A DNA stretch of 64,000 bases from Citrobacter amalonaticus (GCF_018323885.1 NZ_AP024585.1:3720001-3784000); one strand, 5' to 3'; shown: positions 10,273 to 22,108, numbered from the stretch's first letter. Notes: generated from the letters alone by a model not told the origin. Made by a program: numbers and translations.

Positions 10273-13200
10273 GATGCCTCCTCCAGCGCCACCCCGGCAA
10301 ACATCTCGTCCATCCGGGTAATCAACTCACCCGCCGGGCGTGTGGTGTAAATCCCCTGCTGCGGCTGTTTGCTGTCCACGCCGCGCAGGAACAGATAAAT
10401 CACGCCGCCAAAATGGCGCTCGTAGTCGTAATCTGCGATGCGATGGCGCAGATACCGGTGCAGCGCGAGGGTATAGAGCTGATACTGCAAATCATAGCGA
10501 TGCGCCTGCATGGCCGCCGCCATCGCCTCTGGGGTGTAAGCGGCGCTGTTTTCTCCCAGCCAGTTCGATTTGTAATCCAGCAGGTAATAGCGCCCGTTGT
10601 GACGAAATACCAGATCGATAAAGCCCTTCATCATCCCGCGAACCTGGGTGAACTCCAGTGGCGGACAGCCCGCCGAGAGCGGGTCAAACTGGCGGATCAG
10701 CGCATCCAGGTTTTCCGCAATAAGCGGTTGGCTAATGGGCAGATAAAACTCCATCTCGACCTGTTTTTCACGCGCAGAAAGCTGGCTCAGACTGACGCCA
10801 GTCTCATTGAGTGGCGCATGGAGAATCGCCGTCACCCACGCGGTGATGACCGGTTCCCAGTCGGCATCGTAGCCACCAAGCTCCAGTTTTTCCTGCACCC
10901 AGGCAGCCTCAACCGGCTGGATAAAATCGAGATCTTCAAACAGGCTGTGTAAAAATGTTCCTGGCGATGCGCCGCGTGGGAACTGGTGCGGCGTCAGTTC
11001 CGGCTCCTCAACCACTTCACCCACGCCTGTCGCATCGATATCCAGTCGCGGCATCAGATCCTGTGCAATGCCGTGACCACGCTGTTGCAGGCCGGAATAG
11101 CTGGTCACCCGCCAGTTGTCGCCCGGCGTTCGTTGTACCCGTCGGGCATTCAGAGACGCCTCGCTCGCAACGGTGCCAGGCAACGGCTCCATACTGACCG
11201 CGTCCGGGATACGACAGACGATGTTCTCATCGCAAACTGCGTCTATCGCCGAGCGTAGCCCGACGGCATCCATCGGTTCGCCTTTTTGCAGCAGACGCCC
11301 CAGCGCGCTCTGATGCACATCGGTATCGCCCTTTTTATCGCCCCGACGACGAACCAGAGGTGCGACACCCAGACTGCAGTGCCAGACTGAACGCGTCAGC
11401 GCCACGTACAGTAAACGCAAATCTTCCGCCAGCCTTTCGGCTTCCGCCAGCGCCACGCTTTCGTCCGCCTCGCTCAGATCCAGAACTGCTTCAAACGAGT
11501 TGCGGTCGTGATAAAACGCCTGATCCTGCACGCGGAAATTAGTGATAAACGGCAGCCAGACCAGCGGATACTCCAGCCCTTTTGACTTGTGGATGGTGAC
11601 GATCTGCACCAGATGGCTGTCGCTTTCCAGACGCATTTGCTGGCTGGAAGCATTGCTGTCAGGCTCAAGAATATGCTGCGAGAGCCAGCGCACCAGCGCA
11701 TGCTCGCTTTCCAGTTGCGAAGCGGCCTCCTGCAATAGCTCACTGATGTGCAAAATATCGGTCAGGCGACGCTCACCTCCCGCCGTTGCCAGCAGGTTCT
11801 CCGCAATCTGTCGCGCTGACATCAGCGCACGCAGCATCGGCATCACGCCACGTTTTTGCCAGATTTGACGGTAGCCGACAAACTCGTCAACCACCCGATC
11901 CCAGGCGTTTTCATTGCCATTGAGCATGTCAATGTCGCGCGCGTTCAACCCCATCATTGAGGCCGCCAGCGCGCTGCGTAGCGTATTTTCTTTTTCCGGC
12001 GCCATCACCGCCTGTAATAGCCAGAGCATCTCCTGCGCTTCCAGCGTTTCAAACACGCTGTCGCGGTTGGAAAGATAGACGGACGGAATCGCCAGTTGTG
12101 TCAGAGCATCGCGTACCTGCGCCGCTTCCTGGCGGCTACGCACCAGCACGCTGATATCCGCCGCGCTCACCGGACGCGCGTCGTGGCCGCTGATAAGCAT
12201 CGCCTCTCCGCGCAACCCGGCCTTCAGCCAGTCGCGGATCTGCGCAGCACACACCTGCGCCATATAGCTTTGATAATCGCCTATTCCGCAGCTTTCTCCT
12301 TCCATCAACCACATCGTCATTGCGGGCTGAGTTTCGCCGTAAAATTCAAAACGCAGCGACTGGTTTTTTTCAGCGTATTTCACCGGCTGGAACGGGATCT
12401 CGCGGAACATGAAGGCGTCATCCATCAGGCCGAACAGCCTGTTGACGCTGTTCACCATGCCTGGCGCGGAACGCCAGTTGGTGTCGAGGGTATAGTGCGC
12501 GCTGACCTCACTGCGGGCCTTCATATAGGTAAAAATATCCGCGCCGCGAAACGCATAAATCGCCTGCTTCGGGTCGCCAATCAGTAGCAGCGCGGTGTCT
12601 GGCTGATGCTGCCAGATGCGGCGGAAAATACGGTATTGCTGCGGATCGGTATCCTGGAACTCATCGATCATTGCTACCGGGAAGCGGGTACGGATCGCCG
12701 CCGCCAGCGCATCGCCGCTTTCACTGCGCAGCGCGCTATCCAGTCGGCTGAGCATATCGTCAAACCCCAGCTCACCCCGGCGGCGTTTTTCTTTCGCCAC
12801 CGTTTCACGGATCTCCACCAGCGCGCGGGTGATCATCAGATCTCTGAGCGTCAGCGGTTCCGCCAGTAATTCATCAATCGCGACAAACAGCGGATGCTGC
12901 GGCACAACGCCGCCTTCTTTGGTTCTGTCCTCAAGGAAACGCTGAGAGAATTTCTCCAGTGCCTCTGGCAACTGGTAGCTTTGCGTTGCGGACTGCGCCC
13001 AGGCGCTGATCTTCTCAATCCATTTGCCCTGGTTGCCACGGTTAAATTTACGCCGGTCGATGCCTGAGGCTTCCATCAATCCCTCAAGTTCACCCACCGC
13101 ATCACACCATTGTTGCTTAAGCGCATTGATTCGCTGCACGATCTGCTGATGACGGGACGCCAGCGTTTCGTCATCCGGCGGTGGCGCTTTGATAACCGGC

Positions 13201-13814
13201 GCTTCCCCTTGCAGGTAACGGTTAATATCCGCCAGCAGCGCCTGCGGCCCTTTCCACGTTTCAAACACCACCTGGGCAATTTCACGCGGCAGGGGGTAAC
13301 AGTGACGGCGCCAGAAGTCCGCACAGGCCTGATAGCGCAGCAGCGATTCATCCTCGATCAGCTGTTGTTCAAATAACATGCCGGATTCGAAGGCATTCAG
13401 GCTCAGCATGCGCTGACAAAAACCGTGGATGGTGAATACCGCCGCCTCATCCATCTGTCTTTCGGCGAGCAGCAGCCACTGCGCCGCCTGCTTTTTATCG
13501 TCGATTTCATCCAGCAGACGGGCATAAAGGGGGTTGTCAGTCGATTCGCGCAGGCAGGCGATACGCAGCTCATGAATATTACTGCGGATACGCCCGCGCA
13601 ACTCTTCGGTGGCGGCCTCAGTAAAGGTTACCACCAGCAGTTCTTCAACGGTCAGGGGACGGGGAAAGGCGGAAGACCCGCCGAGCCCGAGGAGCAGGCG
13701 CAGATAGAGCGCCGCGATAGTAAAGGTTTTGCCGGTGCCCGCAGAGGCTTCAATCAGGCGCTCGCCCGTGAGGGGCAAGCGCAGGGGATCAAGGGACTCG
13801 GCGACATCATTCAT
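10269..13814 (-). CDS. recB: RecB subunit of exonuclease V
   Basis: A 1181-residue 3'-5' UvrD-family helicase and the single nuclease of RecBCD. The Walker A motif ASAGTGKT is at residues 23-30; helicase motifs include [26 protein letters not shown] and LLYVALTRS. The C-terminal nuclease domain shows GFIDLVF and [12 protein letters not shown], which hold the catalytic Asp/Asp/Lys set and which also load RecA after Chi. A stretch around residues 905-935 before the nuclease linker differs most from E. coli. It overlaps ptrA by 8 bp. Confidence 0.97.
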   Translation of the reverse strand: MNDVAESLDPLRLPLTGERLIEASAGTGKTFTIAALYLRLLLGLGGSSAFPRPLTVEELLVVTFTEAATEELRGRIRSNIHELRIACLRESTDNPLYARLLDEIDDKKQAAQWLLLAERQMDEAAVFTIHGFCQRMLSLNAFESGMLFEQQLIEDESLLRYQACADFWRRHCYPLPREIAQVVFETWKGPQALLADINRYLQGEAPVIKAPPPDDETLASRHQQIVQRINALKQQWCDAVGELEGLMEASGIDRRKFNRGNQGKWIEKISAWAQSATQSYQLPEALEKFSQRFLEDRTKEGGVVPQHPLFVAIDELLAEPLTLRDLMITRALVEIRETVAKEKRRRGELGFDDMLSRLDSALRSESGDALAAAIRTRFPVAMIDEFQDTDPQQYRIFRRIWQHQPDTALLLIGDPKQAIYAFRGADIFTYMKARSEVSAHYTLDTNWRSAPGMVNSVNRLFGLMDDAFMFREIPFQPVKYAEKNQSLRFEFYGETQPAMTMWLMEGESCGIGDYQSYMAQVCAAQIRDWLKAGLRGEAMLISGHDARPVSAADISVLVRSRQEAAQVRDALTQLAIPSVYLSNRDSVFETLEAQEMLWLLQAVMAPEKENTLRSALAASMMGLNARDIDMLNGNENAWDRVVDEFVGYRQIWQKRGVMPMLRALMSARQIAENLLATAGGERRLTDILHISELLQEAASQLESEHALVRWLSQHILEPDSNASSQQMRLESDSHLVQIVTIHKSKGLEYPLVWLPFITNFRVQDQAFYHDRNSFEAVLDLSEADESVALAEAERLAEDLRLLYVALTRSVWHCSLGVAPLVRRRGDKKGDTDVHQSALGRLLQKGEPMDAVGLRSAIDAVCDENIVCRIPDAVSMEPLPGTVASEASLNARRVQRTPGDNWRVTSYSGLQQRGHGIAQDLMPRLDIDATGVGEVVEEPELTPHQFPRGASPGTFLHSLFEDLDFIQPVEAAWVQEKLELGGYDADWEPVITAWVTAILHAPLNETGVSLSQLSAREKQVEMEFYLPISQPLIAENLDALIRQFDPLSAGCPPLEFTQVRGMMKGFIDLVFRHNGRYYLLDYKSNWLGENSAAYTPEAMAAAMQAHRYDLQYQLYTLALHRYLRHRIADYDYERHFGGVIYLFLRGVDSKQPQQGIYTTRPAGELITRMDEMFAGVALEEAS

Positions 13815-16695
13815 TCTGTTCTCTCACCAGGGGCAAAGTTTGCTGCAACGCGCTGACGTTGTCCCACACTTTCCAGCCTTCCGGGTGCACATAGTGCGGC
13901 TTCCCGTTTTGGCCGCCGGAAATCTGCGACAGTACCGCCATGCCTTGCGGCTCGACCACCGCCTGATGGAAGAAATCAGCAAGCTTTTGCGGCGTCAGCT
14001 GTTTTATCTGAGCCACAATTTTATCACGTGAATCGAAACGCATATTGCCGCGATCGAAATCTTTGCTTAATTTCGACGCTTCTTCGCCCAGCGTTTGCGG
14101 TGCCTGCAACATCTGCGCGACGATCGCCTGTTTAATCTGGGCGAACTCTTCCGGTTTCATGGCCCGCAGTTTTGCTTCCGCCGTGGGGAAAAACGCCTTG
14201 TAGCGTTCCCAGAGATACGGCGGCTGTTTATCGCTGCTTTGCAGCAGGAAACCCATTCCCCACTGGCGTCCGACGCTCATCGGGAAGGCAAACACCGCAT
14301 ACCCTAACTGCTCTTCCGTTCGCAGTTGATTGTAGAACCACGGCTGGACAATCTGGCCCAGCATGGCGCTGTAGGCCGAGCTGGCATACTCGTCATAACC
14401 GGCAGGGACAAAGACTGCCGCCAGCGCAGAGTCGGTACTGCTGCCCGCTTTTTCAAAAATGACAGACTGCTTCTTATCCACCAGCACATCTTTGTTGCGA
14501 CACCATTCGGAACCGTTCGCCCCCAGCTGTTTCTGGATATCCCGCGCCATCGTCGTGACCTGCGCTTCGCTCATGTTGCCAACCGCCAGAAACTCCGGAC
14601 GAGCGCCCGTTTTCAATGCATCACGGTAGGCCATCACCTCTTTCAGGGTGATCGACGGCAGCAGTGCACGCCGTTCGTCACGGGAGAAATAAGGCACCTG
14701 AGAGATCATCTGCACCGGCATAATTGCCTGCTCGTAGGCTTTCCCCTTTTCGGCAGAATCCATCATCTGGCTATACCAGGATTTCGCCTGCTCAAGCTGT
14801 TCTTCAGTTGCGGTATAGCTGAAATAACCTGCAAGCAATGCCTGGAAAAGTTGCGGCAGACGCTGCGTATAGCCATCAGCATTGAGCATTAAGCCATTGT
14901 TGGCGTTGGTTGAGATACCGATGCCGCCCACCGCCGCCTGGTTACTTAACTGATCGAGCGCAATTCCCGCCAGATAATCGTTCAGCGCAAACATGACCTG
15001 GTTTCTGGCGCTGTCCATCGCCTGCGGATTACGCAGAATGACGCTCACGTCCGCTTTCGGTTCGCTGGCGAAATACTGGCTCGGGGTGTATACCACGCGC
15101 AAATTAGGCTCATCGACAATCAGCGCCGGACGGTCGTATTTCTTTTCCGGCTTGATCAGCGTGAAATCGTCAGGAATGTAAGGGTTCAGTTCCGGCAGAG
15201 ACAGGGCTATCTCCTGCGCTTTCGTCTGCCAGTCGCTGAACGTCTGCTCGCTGATTTTATTGACCTGATAAGGAGCATCAACAAAGTAAGCGGTCTTGTT
15301 GTGCGGTTCTTTTGGGCTGATGTACCAGATTCGCGCATTTTGCGGCGTCATCATCTCCAGACGCGCCTGAATGGCTTTCGCATCGTATTGATCAGCAATG
15401 TTCACTGCGTCCAGAGTATGCGCCACCGGCACGCGGATCATGGTATCCGCCAGCCATTCGACGTAATCCATATCACGGGTGATCGACGGGTAACGGAAGT
15501 CCAGATCAAGCACATGCGACAGCTCGTCAAAGTAGCGTTTATCGACGCCCTTTTCGCGTAACAGATTGAGATAGCTGAAAATAGCCGCAACCACTTCTTC
15601 GCGGTTCGCCAGCCCTTTGTCGGTCAGGGTAGCGGAAATGGCTAACACACCGCTGTTGCCGTTGACTACCGGATCGGAGTCCGCGCGAATACCTTCCACC
15701 AGCCCTTGTTTTTGCAGCCAGTCAGAAAGCGTACCCGGGCTACGGTTACCGATCAGATAGGTGATCAGTTCATCGGTTTTACTACGAAACTGCGCACTAT
15801 TGTTGTCGATTCGGAACTCAACGCGCAGCACTTTACGCGGCAGCGCAGGTACGTAATGGATGATAACGCCCTTCTGCGCATCAGTGACGACCGGAACGGT
15901 AATTTCCGGCTTCTCGATATTCTTGTTGGGCACTCGCCCAAAGGTCTCTGCAGCAATCTTTGCCAGTTCCGGCAATGGCTTATTGCTGTAGATAACCGCT
16001 TTCATCAGATTGGCGGAGTAATACTTGCTGTGAAAATCGCGCAACGCCTGTTGCACCGGATTACCCGGTTTGTCGCTTAAGGTTTCCAGGTTGCCGCCGG
16101 AAAAACGTGAACCGGGGTGAGCCGGGTTGATGGTTTCCGCGCTCACCTGCGCCATTCGCATCCCGTCACGGGTACGCGCCATCGTCAGCTCAGCGTTTAC
16201 TGCATTGCGCTCACGCTCGGCATATTTTTTATCCAGTAACGGTTCAGCAATGGCATCGGCCAGGCGGTCAACGGCACCAGTAAGCGCGTCGTTTTCCACT
16301 TCCAGATAGAACGCCGTGCGGTACGGCGCAGTGCTGGCATTGTGGCTGCCGCCATGCAATTTGAGGTATTCCGCAAGGCTATCGGCCTGTGGGTACTTTT
16401 TCGATCCCATCAGACACATGTGTTCAAGATAATGTGCCAGCCCCTGATGCGCATCGGGATCTTCCAGAGACCCCACGGGCACCACCAGCGCAGAAAGCGA
16501 TTTCACCGCCTGCGGGTCGGATACCAGTAATACCACCAAACCATTATCGAGACGGACGGCCAGATACTGGCGGGTATCTTTGTCGCTTTTACGGATGGTT
16601 TCCGCAATGGGCTGCCAACCGGTATCTGCCTGACTTAAAGGCGCCCAAAAGGCGACCAACAACAGTAACGCTTTGAACCAGGTGCTGCGGGGCAT
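13807..16695 (-). CDS. ptrA: PtrA protease III (pitrilysin)
   Basis: A 962-residue periplasmic zinc metalloprotease of the M16 (insulinase) family that degrades small peptides. A signal peptide (about 1-23, ending SQA-D) is followed by the inverted zinc motif HYLEH at residues 88-92 in a family-typical context. Length equals E. coli PtrA. Its position between recC and recB is conserved in enterobacteria although it has no known role in recombination. Confidence 0.96.
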   Translation of the reverse strand: MPRSTWFKALLLLVAFWAPLSQADTGWQPIAETIRKSDKDTRQYLAVRLDNGLVVLLVSDPQAVKSLSALVVPVGSLEDPDAHQGLAHYLEHMCLMGSKKYPQADSLAEYLKLHGGSHNASTAPYRTAFYLEVENDALTGAVDRLADAIAEPLLDKKYAERERNAVNAELTMARTRDGMRMAQVSAETINPAHPGSRFSGGNLETLSDKPGNPVQQALRDFHSKYYSANLMKAVIYSNKPLPELAKIAAETFGRVPNKNIEKPEITVPVVTDAQKGVIIHYVPALPRKVLRVEFRIDNNSAQFRSKTDELITYLIGNRSPGTLSDWLQKQGLVEGIRADSDPVVNGNSGVLAISATLTDKGLANREEVVAAIFSYLNLLREKGVDKRYFDELSHVLDLDFRYPSITRDMDYVEWLADTMIRVPVAHTLDAVNIADQYDAKAIQARLEMMTPQNARIWYISPKEPHNKTAYFVDAPYQVNKISEQTFSDWQTKAQEIALSLPELNPYIPDDFTLIKPEKKYDRPALIVDEPNLRVVYTPSQYFASEPKADVSVILRNPQAMDSARNQVMFALNDYLAGIALDQLSNQAAVGGIGISTNANNGLMLNADGYTQRLPQLFQALLAGYFSYTATEEQLEQAKSWYSQMMDSAEKGKAYEQAIMPVQMISQVPYFSRDERRALLPSITLKEVMAYRDALKTGARPEFLAVGNMSEAQVTTMARDIQKQLGANGSEWCRNKDVLVDKKQSVIFEKAGSSTDSALAAVFVPAGYDEYASSAYSAMLGQIVQPWFYNQLRTEEQLGYAVFAFPMSVGRQWGMGFLLQSSDKQPPYLWERYKAFFPTAEAKLRAMKPEEFAQIKQAIVAQMLQAPQTLGEEASKLSKDFDRGNMRFDSRDKIVAQIKQLTPQKLADFFHQAVVEPQGMAVLSQISGGQNGKPHYVHPEGWKVWDNVSALQQTLPLVREQNE

Positions 16696-16808
16696 TCAAG
16701 AACCTCATCATTAACTTTCTTTCTGCGCAAAGACACATTGGATGCTTCTCTGAGCAGGGCAACGCATCATAAAGGAAGCATCAAAATTGCGCAATTTTTA
16801 TACAACCA

Positions 16809-19800
16809 TCACGACTGATTAAATCTGAAAAGCGGAAGCAGGTAACGTTGTGACTGCAAAATAATGGCCTCAAAGGTTTCAGAGTCCAGTTGTCGCCACA
16901 GGCGCTGATACCAGATATCCTCGCCTTCGCCACGCACAACCATGTTGCCTTCGTAAGCCTGCATAAACTTCACGCGGGCTTTTTGACGCGTATCATCGTC
17001 ATCTAACATGGCATCATTTGCCGCGTCATAACAGGTTTTTATCCACGCGCCGCCGCTTTCCGGTAGCACCAGCAGCGGTGTGGACATCCCTTCGCGATAT
17101 CCGTCAATCAGTTGCGCCAGATACCCCAATGCCTGCTCTTGCTCCAGCGGTGGGAAGCGCCACTCTCCGTCTTTTCGCAAAAACAGCCGGCTTTCACCTT
17201 TTCCTCCGCAGGCACAATAGACAAGGTGTTCGAGCCAAAGTTGCACGCCTTGTGAAATGCTGATTAACGAAGGCCGCCAGCGCAACAGACCATCTTCTTG
17301 CACCTGCGGCAGCCAGCCCGTCAACTGTACGCCATTGCAGTGCAGATCAACCTCCAGGCTTTGGCTCGGCTGACGACAAGCCACGATCCTGTCCGCCAGC
17401 GTCTGCATTTCCTGATGCTGAGCTTCCCAGAGGATATCGCCATAGGCCCCATACGGCAGATCCCCCGCCGCACGGAAGCGACGGAACAGACGTTCGGCAT
17501 CATCCTGTTCAACCAGCGTATTCAGTAACTGCTGGTTGAGCTGATAACGGGTCAGCCCTTCCAGGGTAAACGGTTCGGTGTCCGGGATCTCACGCTCTTC
17601 GGAGCGGAAATTAACCTGCAGACGCTGCTGGAAAAACGCCCGCACCGGATGCGCCCAGAAGCGCTGCAGCGTTTCCAGACTCAGCGTCTCTGGCATATCA
17701 AAGGCTAACGGCTGCACAAAATCGCTATGGGCTTCTCCACGACGGCTTGCCGCCGGTAGCCATTCGCTGGCGTAGCTCTGCTGTTCACCGGGCAGGAAGT
17801 TTTGCGCATCGAACGGCATACGGGTATGCAGGCGGGCGATATGCGCTTTCACCCGTTTCTCGCTCTCATCGCTGGTTAACGCGTCGTCACCCGGCAGGTA
17901 GTGGCTTTGTCCGATGTAATCGAGCAGCTCCTGCACCAGCACGGAAGGAAACCGTTCGCTGTTATCCTGGATCGAGCGCCCGATATAGCTGATGTAAAGC
18001 GACTGCTGGGCAGAAATTAAGGCTTCAAGGAACAGATAACGATCATCATCACGACGACTGCGATCCCCACGCATTGGTTTCTGGCTCATGAGATCAAAAC
18101 CGAGCGGCGCAAGCTGGCGCGGATAAACACCGTCGTTCATTCCCAGCAGACAGACCACTTTGAAAGGAATGGAGCGCATCGGCATCAGCGTACAGATGTT
18201 TACCGGCCCGGCTAAAAAGCGCTGACTAATTCGCTCCTGATCCAACCGCTTCGCCAGTTCATCGCGCAACAGGGATAGCGGAACCGCATCACCATACTTA
18301 GCCTCTATACCTTCGGCGATGATCGCCTGCCACTGCTGCTCAATCAGCGTCATGGCCGCCTCGGTTTCAGCGTCAGGCAGGAAGAAATCGTTGAGCATCT
18401 CGCGGCACACTGGCAGCCACTCTTCCAGTGGACGTTCCTGTGCCAGGCCACGACGCCAGAGATTAAGCTGCATCAGTAACGACGCCAGATGCCCTACCAG
18501 TTCGGCGATGAGTCCGCTGGACTCATCGTAAGGCAGAACGGACTGCCACTCGCCCTGCGCACTTTCCATGGCATAGCCCAGCAGCATGCGCGTCAGGCCA
18601 AACTGCCACGTATGCTGTCCCGTTGTCGGAAGTTCCAGTTCGCGCACGTTGTCGTCATCAATACCCCAGCGAATGCCCGATTCATTGACCCACAACCGCA
18701 AGTAACGCAATCCTTCTTCGCTGATATTGAAGCGTGCCGCCAGCACCGGGACATCCAGCAGCGCCAGCACGTCCTCAGAAACAAAACGGCTGTCAGGCAA
18801 TGACAGCAGGCTGATGAACGCCTGCAACACCGGATGTGACTGACGCGCCCGACGATCGGAAATCGCATAAGGTAGATAACGCTCCGCAGGGGCGCTGCCA
18901 AAGACGGCCTGAATAAACGGGCTATAGCTGTCGATATCCGCCACCATCACGATGATGTCACGCGGGGTGAGCGTTGGGTCTGCCTCCAGCATTGCCAGAA
19001 GACGATCGTGGAGGGCTTCAACTTCACGCTGGGGGCTATGACAGACATGGAAGGTGACGCTGGTGTCGTTTGGATCAAGGCGTCGCTTATTGTCACTGCG
19101 GGAATACTCTTCCAGACTCACGCCCGCCACTGCGCGGTTTTCCAGCTCAAGGATATCGGCCTGGATGTTATGCAGCAGGTTATCCGGCGTAATGTCGACA
19201 AACGCATCCAGCTCCTGGCTGTTTTCCAGTTCGGAGAGCAGATAAATATAGTCGCGCCCCAGTTTCCCCCACGAGGCCAACATCGGGTTACCGACATCCT
19301 GTTCGCCATCGCCGTTAAACAAACTTTCGGCATTCGAATTGTCACGAAACAGCGGTAAATGACGGTCTTCAAAACTGTGTCGCCGCTGACGTGCCAGCAG
19401 TTTTGCCAGATACGCCGGATCTTTAATATCGCCCCAGTAGTAGCGGCAGGGATTGGTGAAGAGCAGATGAATCTCGATATGTTTACCGAGCGCCTGCAGT
19501 GCCTGTAGGTATACCGGTGGCAGCGCGGAGATCCCGCAGATAAACACACGAGAAGGAAGTCCTGGCGGGCAGCGTTCAGCATTTTCGAGAGTCTGGATAA
19601 ACCGTTGATAGAGATTGGCACGATGCCAACGCGGTTGTCCCAGCGCATCGGTATATTCCACCAACGCTTTCCATAGCGGCGCCTGCCAGCTTTGCGCCTC
19701 TCCTAACCCGTCGACCATTCGCCCCGCTTCCCACTGGGTTAGCCATTCCGGTCGGTACACCAGATACTGATCGAAAAGATCCGCCGCGCGCGACGACAAC

Positions 19801-20177
19801 TGAAACAACTTACGTTTATCCGTATCGTCCGTCAGATAGTGGCGTAGTAACGCGAAATCATCATGATCCAGCAGTTGCGGGAGCAGCGTCATCAACTTCC
19901 AGCTCATGCTTTGTTTGCTGAAAGCACTCTCTTTGGGGATCTCCGGCAGTACGCGGACGAACATTTCCCAGATAAAACTTGCCGGGAGTGGGAATTCTAT
20001 GTTGGCGGCGATACCAAATTTCTGCGAAAGGGTCATCTGTAGCCACTGCGCCATCCCGGTACTCTGTACCAGAATCATTTCCGGCTCAAAAGGATCGTCC
20101 AGCCGCTCGCGCTCGACGATGAACTCCATCAATGCTTCCAGCACATCCAGACGATTTGAGTGGTAGACCCTTAACAT
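16809..20177 (-). CDS. recC: RecC subunit of exonuclease V
   Basis: A 1122-residue subunit that recognises the Chi sequence and splits the two DNA strands toward RecB and RecD. It has a helicase-like fold lacking a functional Walker A and an inactive nuclease-like C-terminal region. The ATG at 20177 (MLRVYHSNRLDVLEAL) gives the exact E. coli length; an open upstream extension of five codons is rejected. A 113-bp gap separates it from ptrA. The prepilin-like gene ppdC ends 15 bp before its start. Confidence 0.97.
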   Translation of the reverse strand: MLRVYHSNRLDVLEALMEFIVERERLDDPFEPEMILVQSTGMAQWLQMTLSQKFGIAANIEFPLPASFIWEMFVRVLPEIPKESAFSKQSMSWKLMTLLPQLLDHDDFALLRHYLTDDTDKRKLFQLSSRAADLFDQYLVYRPEWLTQWEAGRMVDGLGEAQSWQAPLWKALVEYTDALGQPRWHRANLYQRFIQTLENAERCPPGLPSRVFICGISALPPVYLQALQALGKHIEIHLLFTNPCRYYWGDIKDPAYLAKLLARQRRHSFEDRHLPLFRDNSNAESLFNGDGEQDVGNPMLASWGKLGRDYIYLLSELENSQELDAFVDITPDNLLHNIQADILELENRAVAGVSLEEYSRSDNKRRLDPNDTSVTFHVCHSPQREVEALHDRLLAMLEADPTLTPRDIIVMVADIDSYSPFIQAVFGSAPAERYLPYAISDRRARQSHPVLQAFISLLSLPDSRFVSEDVLALLDVPVLAARFNISEEGLRYLRLWVNESGIRWGIDDDNVRELELPTTGQHTWQFGLTRMLLGYAMESAQGEWQSVLPYDESSGLIAELVGHLASLLMQLNLWRRGLAQERPLEEWLPVCREMLNDFFLPDAETEAAMTLIEQQWQAIIAEGIEAKYGDAVPLSLLRDELAKRLDQERISQRFLAGPVNICTLMPMRSIPFKVVCLLGMNDGVYPRQLAPLGFDLMSQKPMRGDRSRRDDDRYLFLEALISAQQSLYISYIGRSIQDNSERFPSVLVQELLDYIGQSHYLPGDDALTSDESEKRVKAHIARLHTRMPFDAQNFLPGEQQSYASEWLPAASRRGEAHSDFVQPLAFDMPETLSLETLQRFWAHPVRAFFQQRLQVNFRSEEREIPDTEPFTLEGLTRYQLNQQLLNTLVEQDDAERLFRRFRAAGDLPYGAYGDILWEAQHQEMQTLADRIVACRQPSQSLEVDLHCNGVQLTGWLPQVQEDGLLRWRPSLISISQGVQLWLEHLVYCACGGKGESRLFLRKDGEWRFPPLEQEQALGYLAQLIDGYREGMSTPLLVLPESGGAWIKTCYDAANDAMLDDDDTRQKARVKFMQAYEGNMVVRGEGEDIWYQRLWRQLDSETFEAIILQSQRYLLPLFRFNQS

Positions 20178-20192
20178 AGAGACTCCTGGCAA

Positions 20193-20513
20193 CTAACGGT
20201 TTGGGCAGTGCAGGCGCGTCATTTTCCCCTGCCTGCCCTGAGGTGAAGATAGCGTAACGCTGATGCTGACACATCCCGCCTGCATTGTCTGCATCCGGTT
20301 AACCTGCCAGTTAACAGGTGGCGAAAACGAACGCAGTTGCGTCTGCTGCCAGCCCTGACGCCAGAGTTGCAGGTACTGGCTCCTGATGAAAAAACCGTTC
20401 ATTAGCGCGCGCTGGTATCCGGAAAGCGCCGTCACCACCATCACCATAAGAACCATTGCCAGTATCACCTCTGGCAGGCTAAATCCGCACTGGCGGCTCA
20501 GGGGAGCTGGCAT
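20193..20513 (-). CDS. ppdC: PpdC prepilin-like protein
   Basis: A 106-residue protein with a type IV prepilin N-terminus: short basic leader ending in Gly followed by [17 protein letters not shown], the prepilin-peptidase motif with Glu at position +5 and hydrophobic helix. A pair of cysteines occurs in the C-terminal half. The ATG at 20513 lies inside the end of ygdB (16-bp overlap), and the upstream extension overlaps ygdB and is not real. The last gene of the ppdA-ppdB-ygdB-ppdC cluster, directly before recC. Confidence 0.9.
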   Translation of the reverse strand: MPAPLSRQCGFSLPEVILAMVLMVMVVTALSGYQRALMNGFFIRSQYLQLWRQGWQQTQLRSFSPPVNWQVNRMQTMQAGCVSISVTLSSPQGRQGKMTRLHCPNR

Positions 20514-20905
20514 AGCGCGACCTCCCGTAGCGGACAGAAATCGCTCCAGCCATGAAGAGAAAAGACGACGTTTTCCTCCTGTTGCTCGCCTTCTCGCCAT
20601 AGGGAGGTTCCCTGATAGCTGGCAATAAGCAAAGCGCGACTGTTGGCGAGTCTGCGCAGGCAGACGGGGACATTGGCCTCCCCGTAGTACCGACACGGTT
20701 TATCCGAGCTTATCGACCATGGCTGCATCCTGCCCCACTCCATGGCTGACTGTACGACAGCCTGGCGTTGCAGAGCCTGACTTTCTATCGTCACCCGTGA
20801 AGCAAAACTGCTCTGCTGCTGGTTAACGCCCTGCAACAGTAAGCTGCCGAGGACCAACAGCAGCAGAACCAGCGCCAGAGAGGAGACGCCCCGTTCGTGG
20901 TTCAT
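20498..20905 (-). CDS. ygdB: YgdB, minor-pseudopilin-like protein of the ppd cluster
   Basis: A 135-residue protein starting [20 protein letters not shown]; the [12 protein letters not shown] segment resembles a PilX/GspK-type prepilin leader without the usual Phe. Two Cys lie near the C-terminus. Same length as E. coli YgdB. It overlaps ppdB by 4 bp and ppdC by 16 bp, so all are made from one mRNA. In E. coli these genes are usually silent; function not shown. Confidence 0.88.
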   Translation of the reverse strand: MNHERGVSSLALVLLLLVLGSLLLQGVNQQQSSFASRVTIESQALQRQAVVQSAMEWGRMQPWSISSDKPCRYYGEANVPVCLRRLANSRALLIASYQGTSLWREGEQQEENVVFSLHGWSDFCPLREVALCQLP

Positions 20906-21459
20906 AAATTAAACCCGGTAACGCTGTAGCGTGCATCGACCACGGTTTGCGGATCCCTCCGGCTAATGCCGCGCAGATGTATGGTCAATTCGGGCGTAAA
21001 GCCCGCGATATCCTGAGGCACAACCTCAAATGCCGTAATGTGTACGACGTCAGGATCGGTCATTTTATCCCATCCTTTTCCACTGCACGTTTTCGCGCCG
21101 CGCTGCGTCTCCAGCACGTTATCATTCAGGCGAAACCCGGTTTGTTCAGCTTCCTTTACCGGCTCGCTTTCCCAGACGCCATTCGCGTTGGCGTCCCACT
21201 GAACGATGACACACTGTCCCGCGTTGGTAATGTTTACTCCATCACCACTACAGCTACCGTGGCAATATCCTGCGCGTTGGAGGTGTTTCGCAATGGTGTA
21301 CACCCGCTGCCACATGTCATCCTCCAGCGCGAGTCTGCGGGTCTGCTGCAAAATATCGCGCTGTAATGCCGGTAAAAAACGGGCGGCTCCCAGCAACAGT
21401 ACGCTGCTGATCGCCATTGCAATCAGCACCTCAAGCAGAGAGAAACCGCGTTCACTCAC
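20902..21459 (-). CDS. ppdB: PpdB prepilin-like protein
   Basis: A roughly 185-residue type IV pilin-like protein with the leader cut site [19 protein letters not shown] and four Cys in the globular part. No ATG lies near the leader. The chosen start is GTG at 21459, which overlaps the ppdA stop by 4 bp (GTGA) and has AGGG six bases before it. A TTG six bases further upstream (21465) would give exactly the 187 residues of E. coli PpdB, so the precise start is open. A longer open extension into ppdA is rejected. Confidence 0.87.
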   Translation of the reverse strand: MSERGFSLLEVLIAMAISSVLLLGAARFLPALQRDILQQTRRLALEDDMWQRVYTIAKHLQRAGYCHGSCSGDGVNITNAGQCVIVQWDANANGVWESEPVKEAEQTGFRLNDNVLETQRGAKTCSGKGWDKMTDPDVVHITAFEVVPQDIAGFTPELTIHLRGISRRDPQTVVDARYSVTGFNL

Positions 21460-21926
21460 CGACAACCCTGGGTATCGTCGCGCTCGCACAAGCGGATGCG
21501 TCCCCACGGTGAAACCACTACCCGCCATTCGCCTGTCGCATTTTTCAGACGGATATTCCCCGGCCACGCGGTATTGCGCTGACCATAAAACGTCAGTGAA
21601 GCCGTAATCCCGACGAGCTCGACATCGTGCCAGAGCGGCACAAAAACGAGCGCCGAGCGCGGCGTACAGGTATTTCGTGAGGCTGTCGAACTGACAAGAC
21701 ACCATGACGCGTCCTCCCTGATGGCGGTAATGATGTGATCGCGGTTATGCCAGTTGGCATCTTCCCGTAGCTGCAGCAAGAAATCGCGCAACTGACAGGC
21801 GGTCTGCCAGAGATGTTGCTGTTGCTGCCACTGCTGCCAACCATAGAGTCCTGTTGCACTCAGGCTGATAATAATAAGCATCGCGACCAGCGTTTCAATG
21901 AGCGTATAGCCCTGCTGTGTATTCAT
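21456..21926 (-). CDS. ppdA: PpdA prepilin-like protein
   Basis: A 156-residue GspH/FimT-like pseudopilin with the leader [17 protein letters not shown] (Glu at +5) and a Cys-containing C-terminal globular domain. First gene of the ppdA-ppdB-ygdB-ppdC cluster, whose products would be minor pilins initiating type IV pilus assembly; the pilus motor and major pilin genes are elsewhere. Same length as in E. coli. Confidence 0.9.
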   Translation of the reverse strand: MNTQQGYTLIETLVAMLIIISLSATGLYGWQQWQQQQHLWQTACQLRDFLLQLREDANWHNRDHIITAIREDASWCLVSSTASRNTCTPRSALVFVPLWHDVELVGITASLTFYGQRNTAWPGNIRLKNATGEWRVVVSPWGRIRLCERDDTQGCR

Positions 21927-22061
21927 GGCGGCAGTATGACGCGTCGGGAGGTTAACACGAGGCGAGAATTCAGGTTTTTCGGCGCGTTACGAAAGAAATT
22001 TACTCTGTTACAGCAGGTTGCATCATTTCAGGAACCTGCGCCGAAAAACCAAAATTTGGGT

Positions 22062-22091
22062 AAAAAAAACCGACGCGCAAAGGCGTCGGTT
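22062..22091 (-). terminator. thyA terminator
   Basis: On the minus strand AACCGACGCC-TTTGC-GCGTCGGTT is followed by a T run, 18 bp beyond the thyA stop and before ppdA. A strong Rho-independent hairpin. Confidence 0.85.
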
Positions 22092-22108
22092 ATGACAGGA
22101 TAAAGCCG

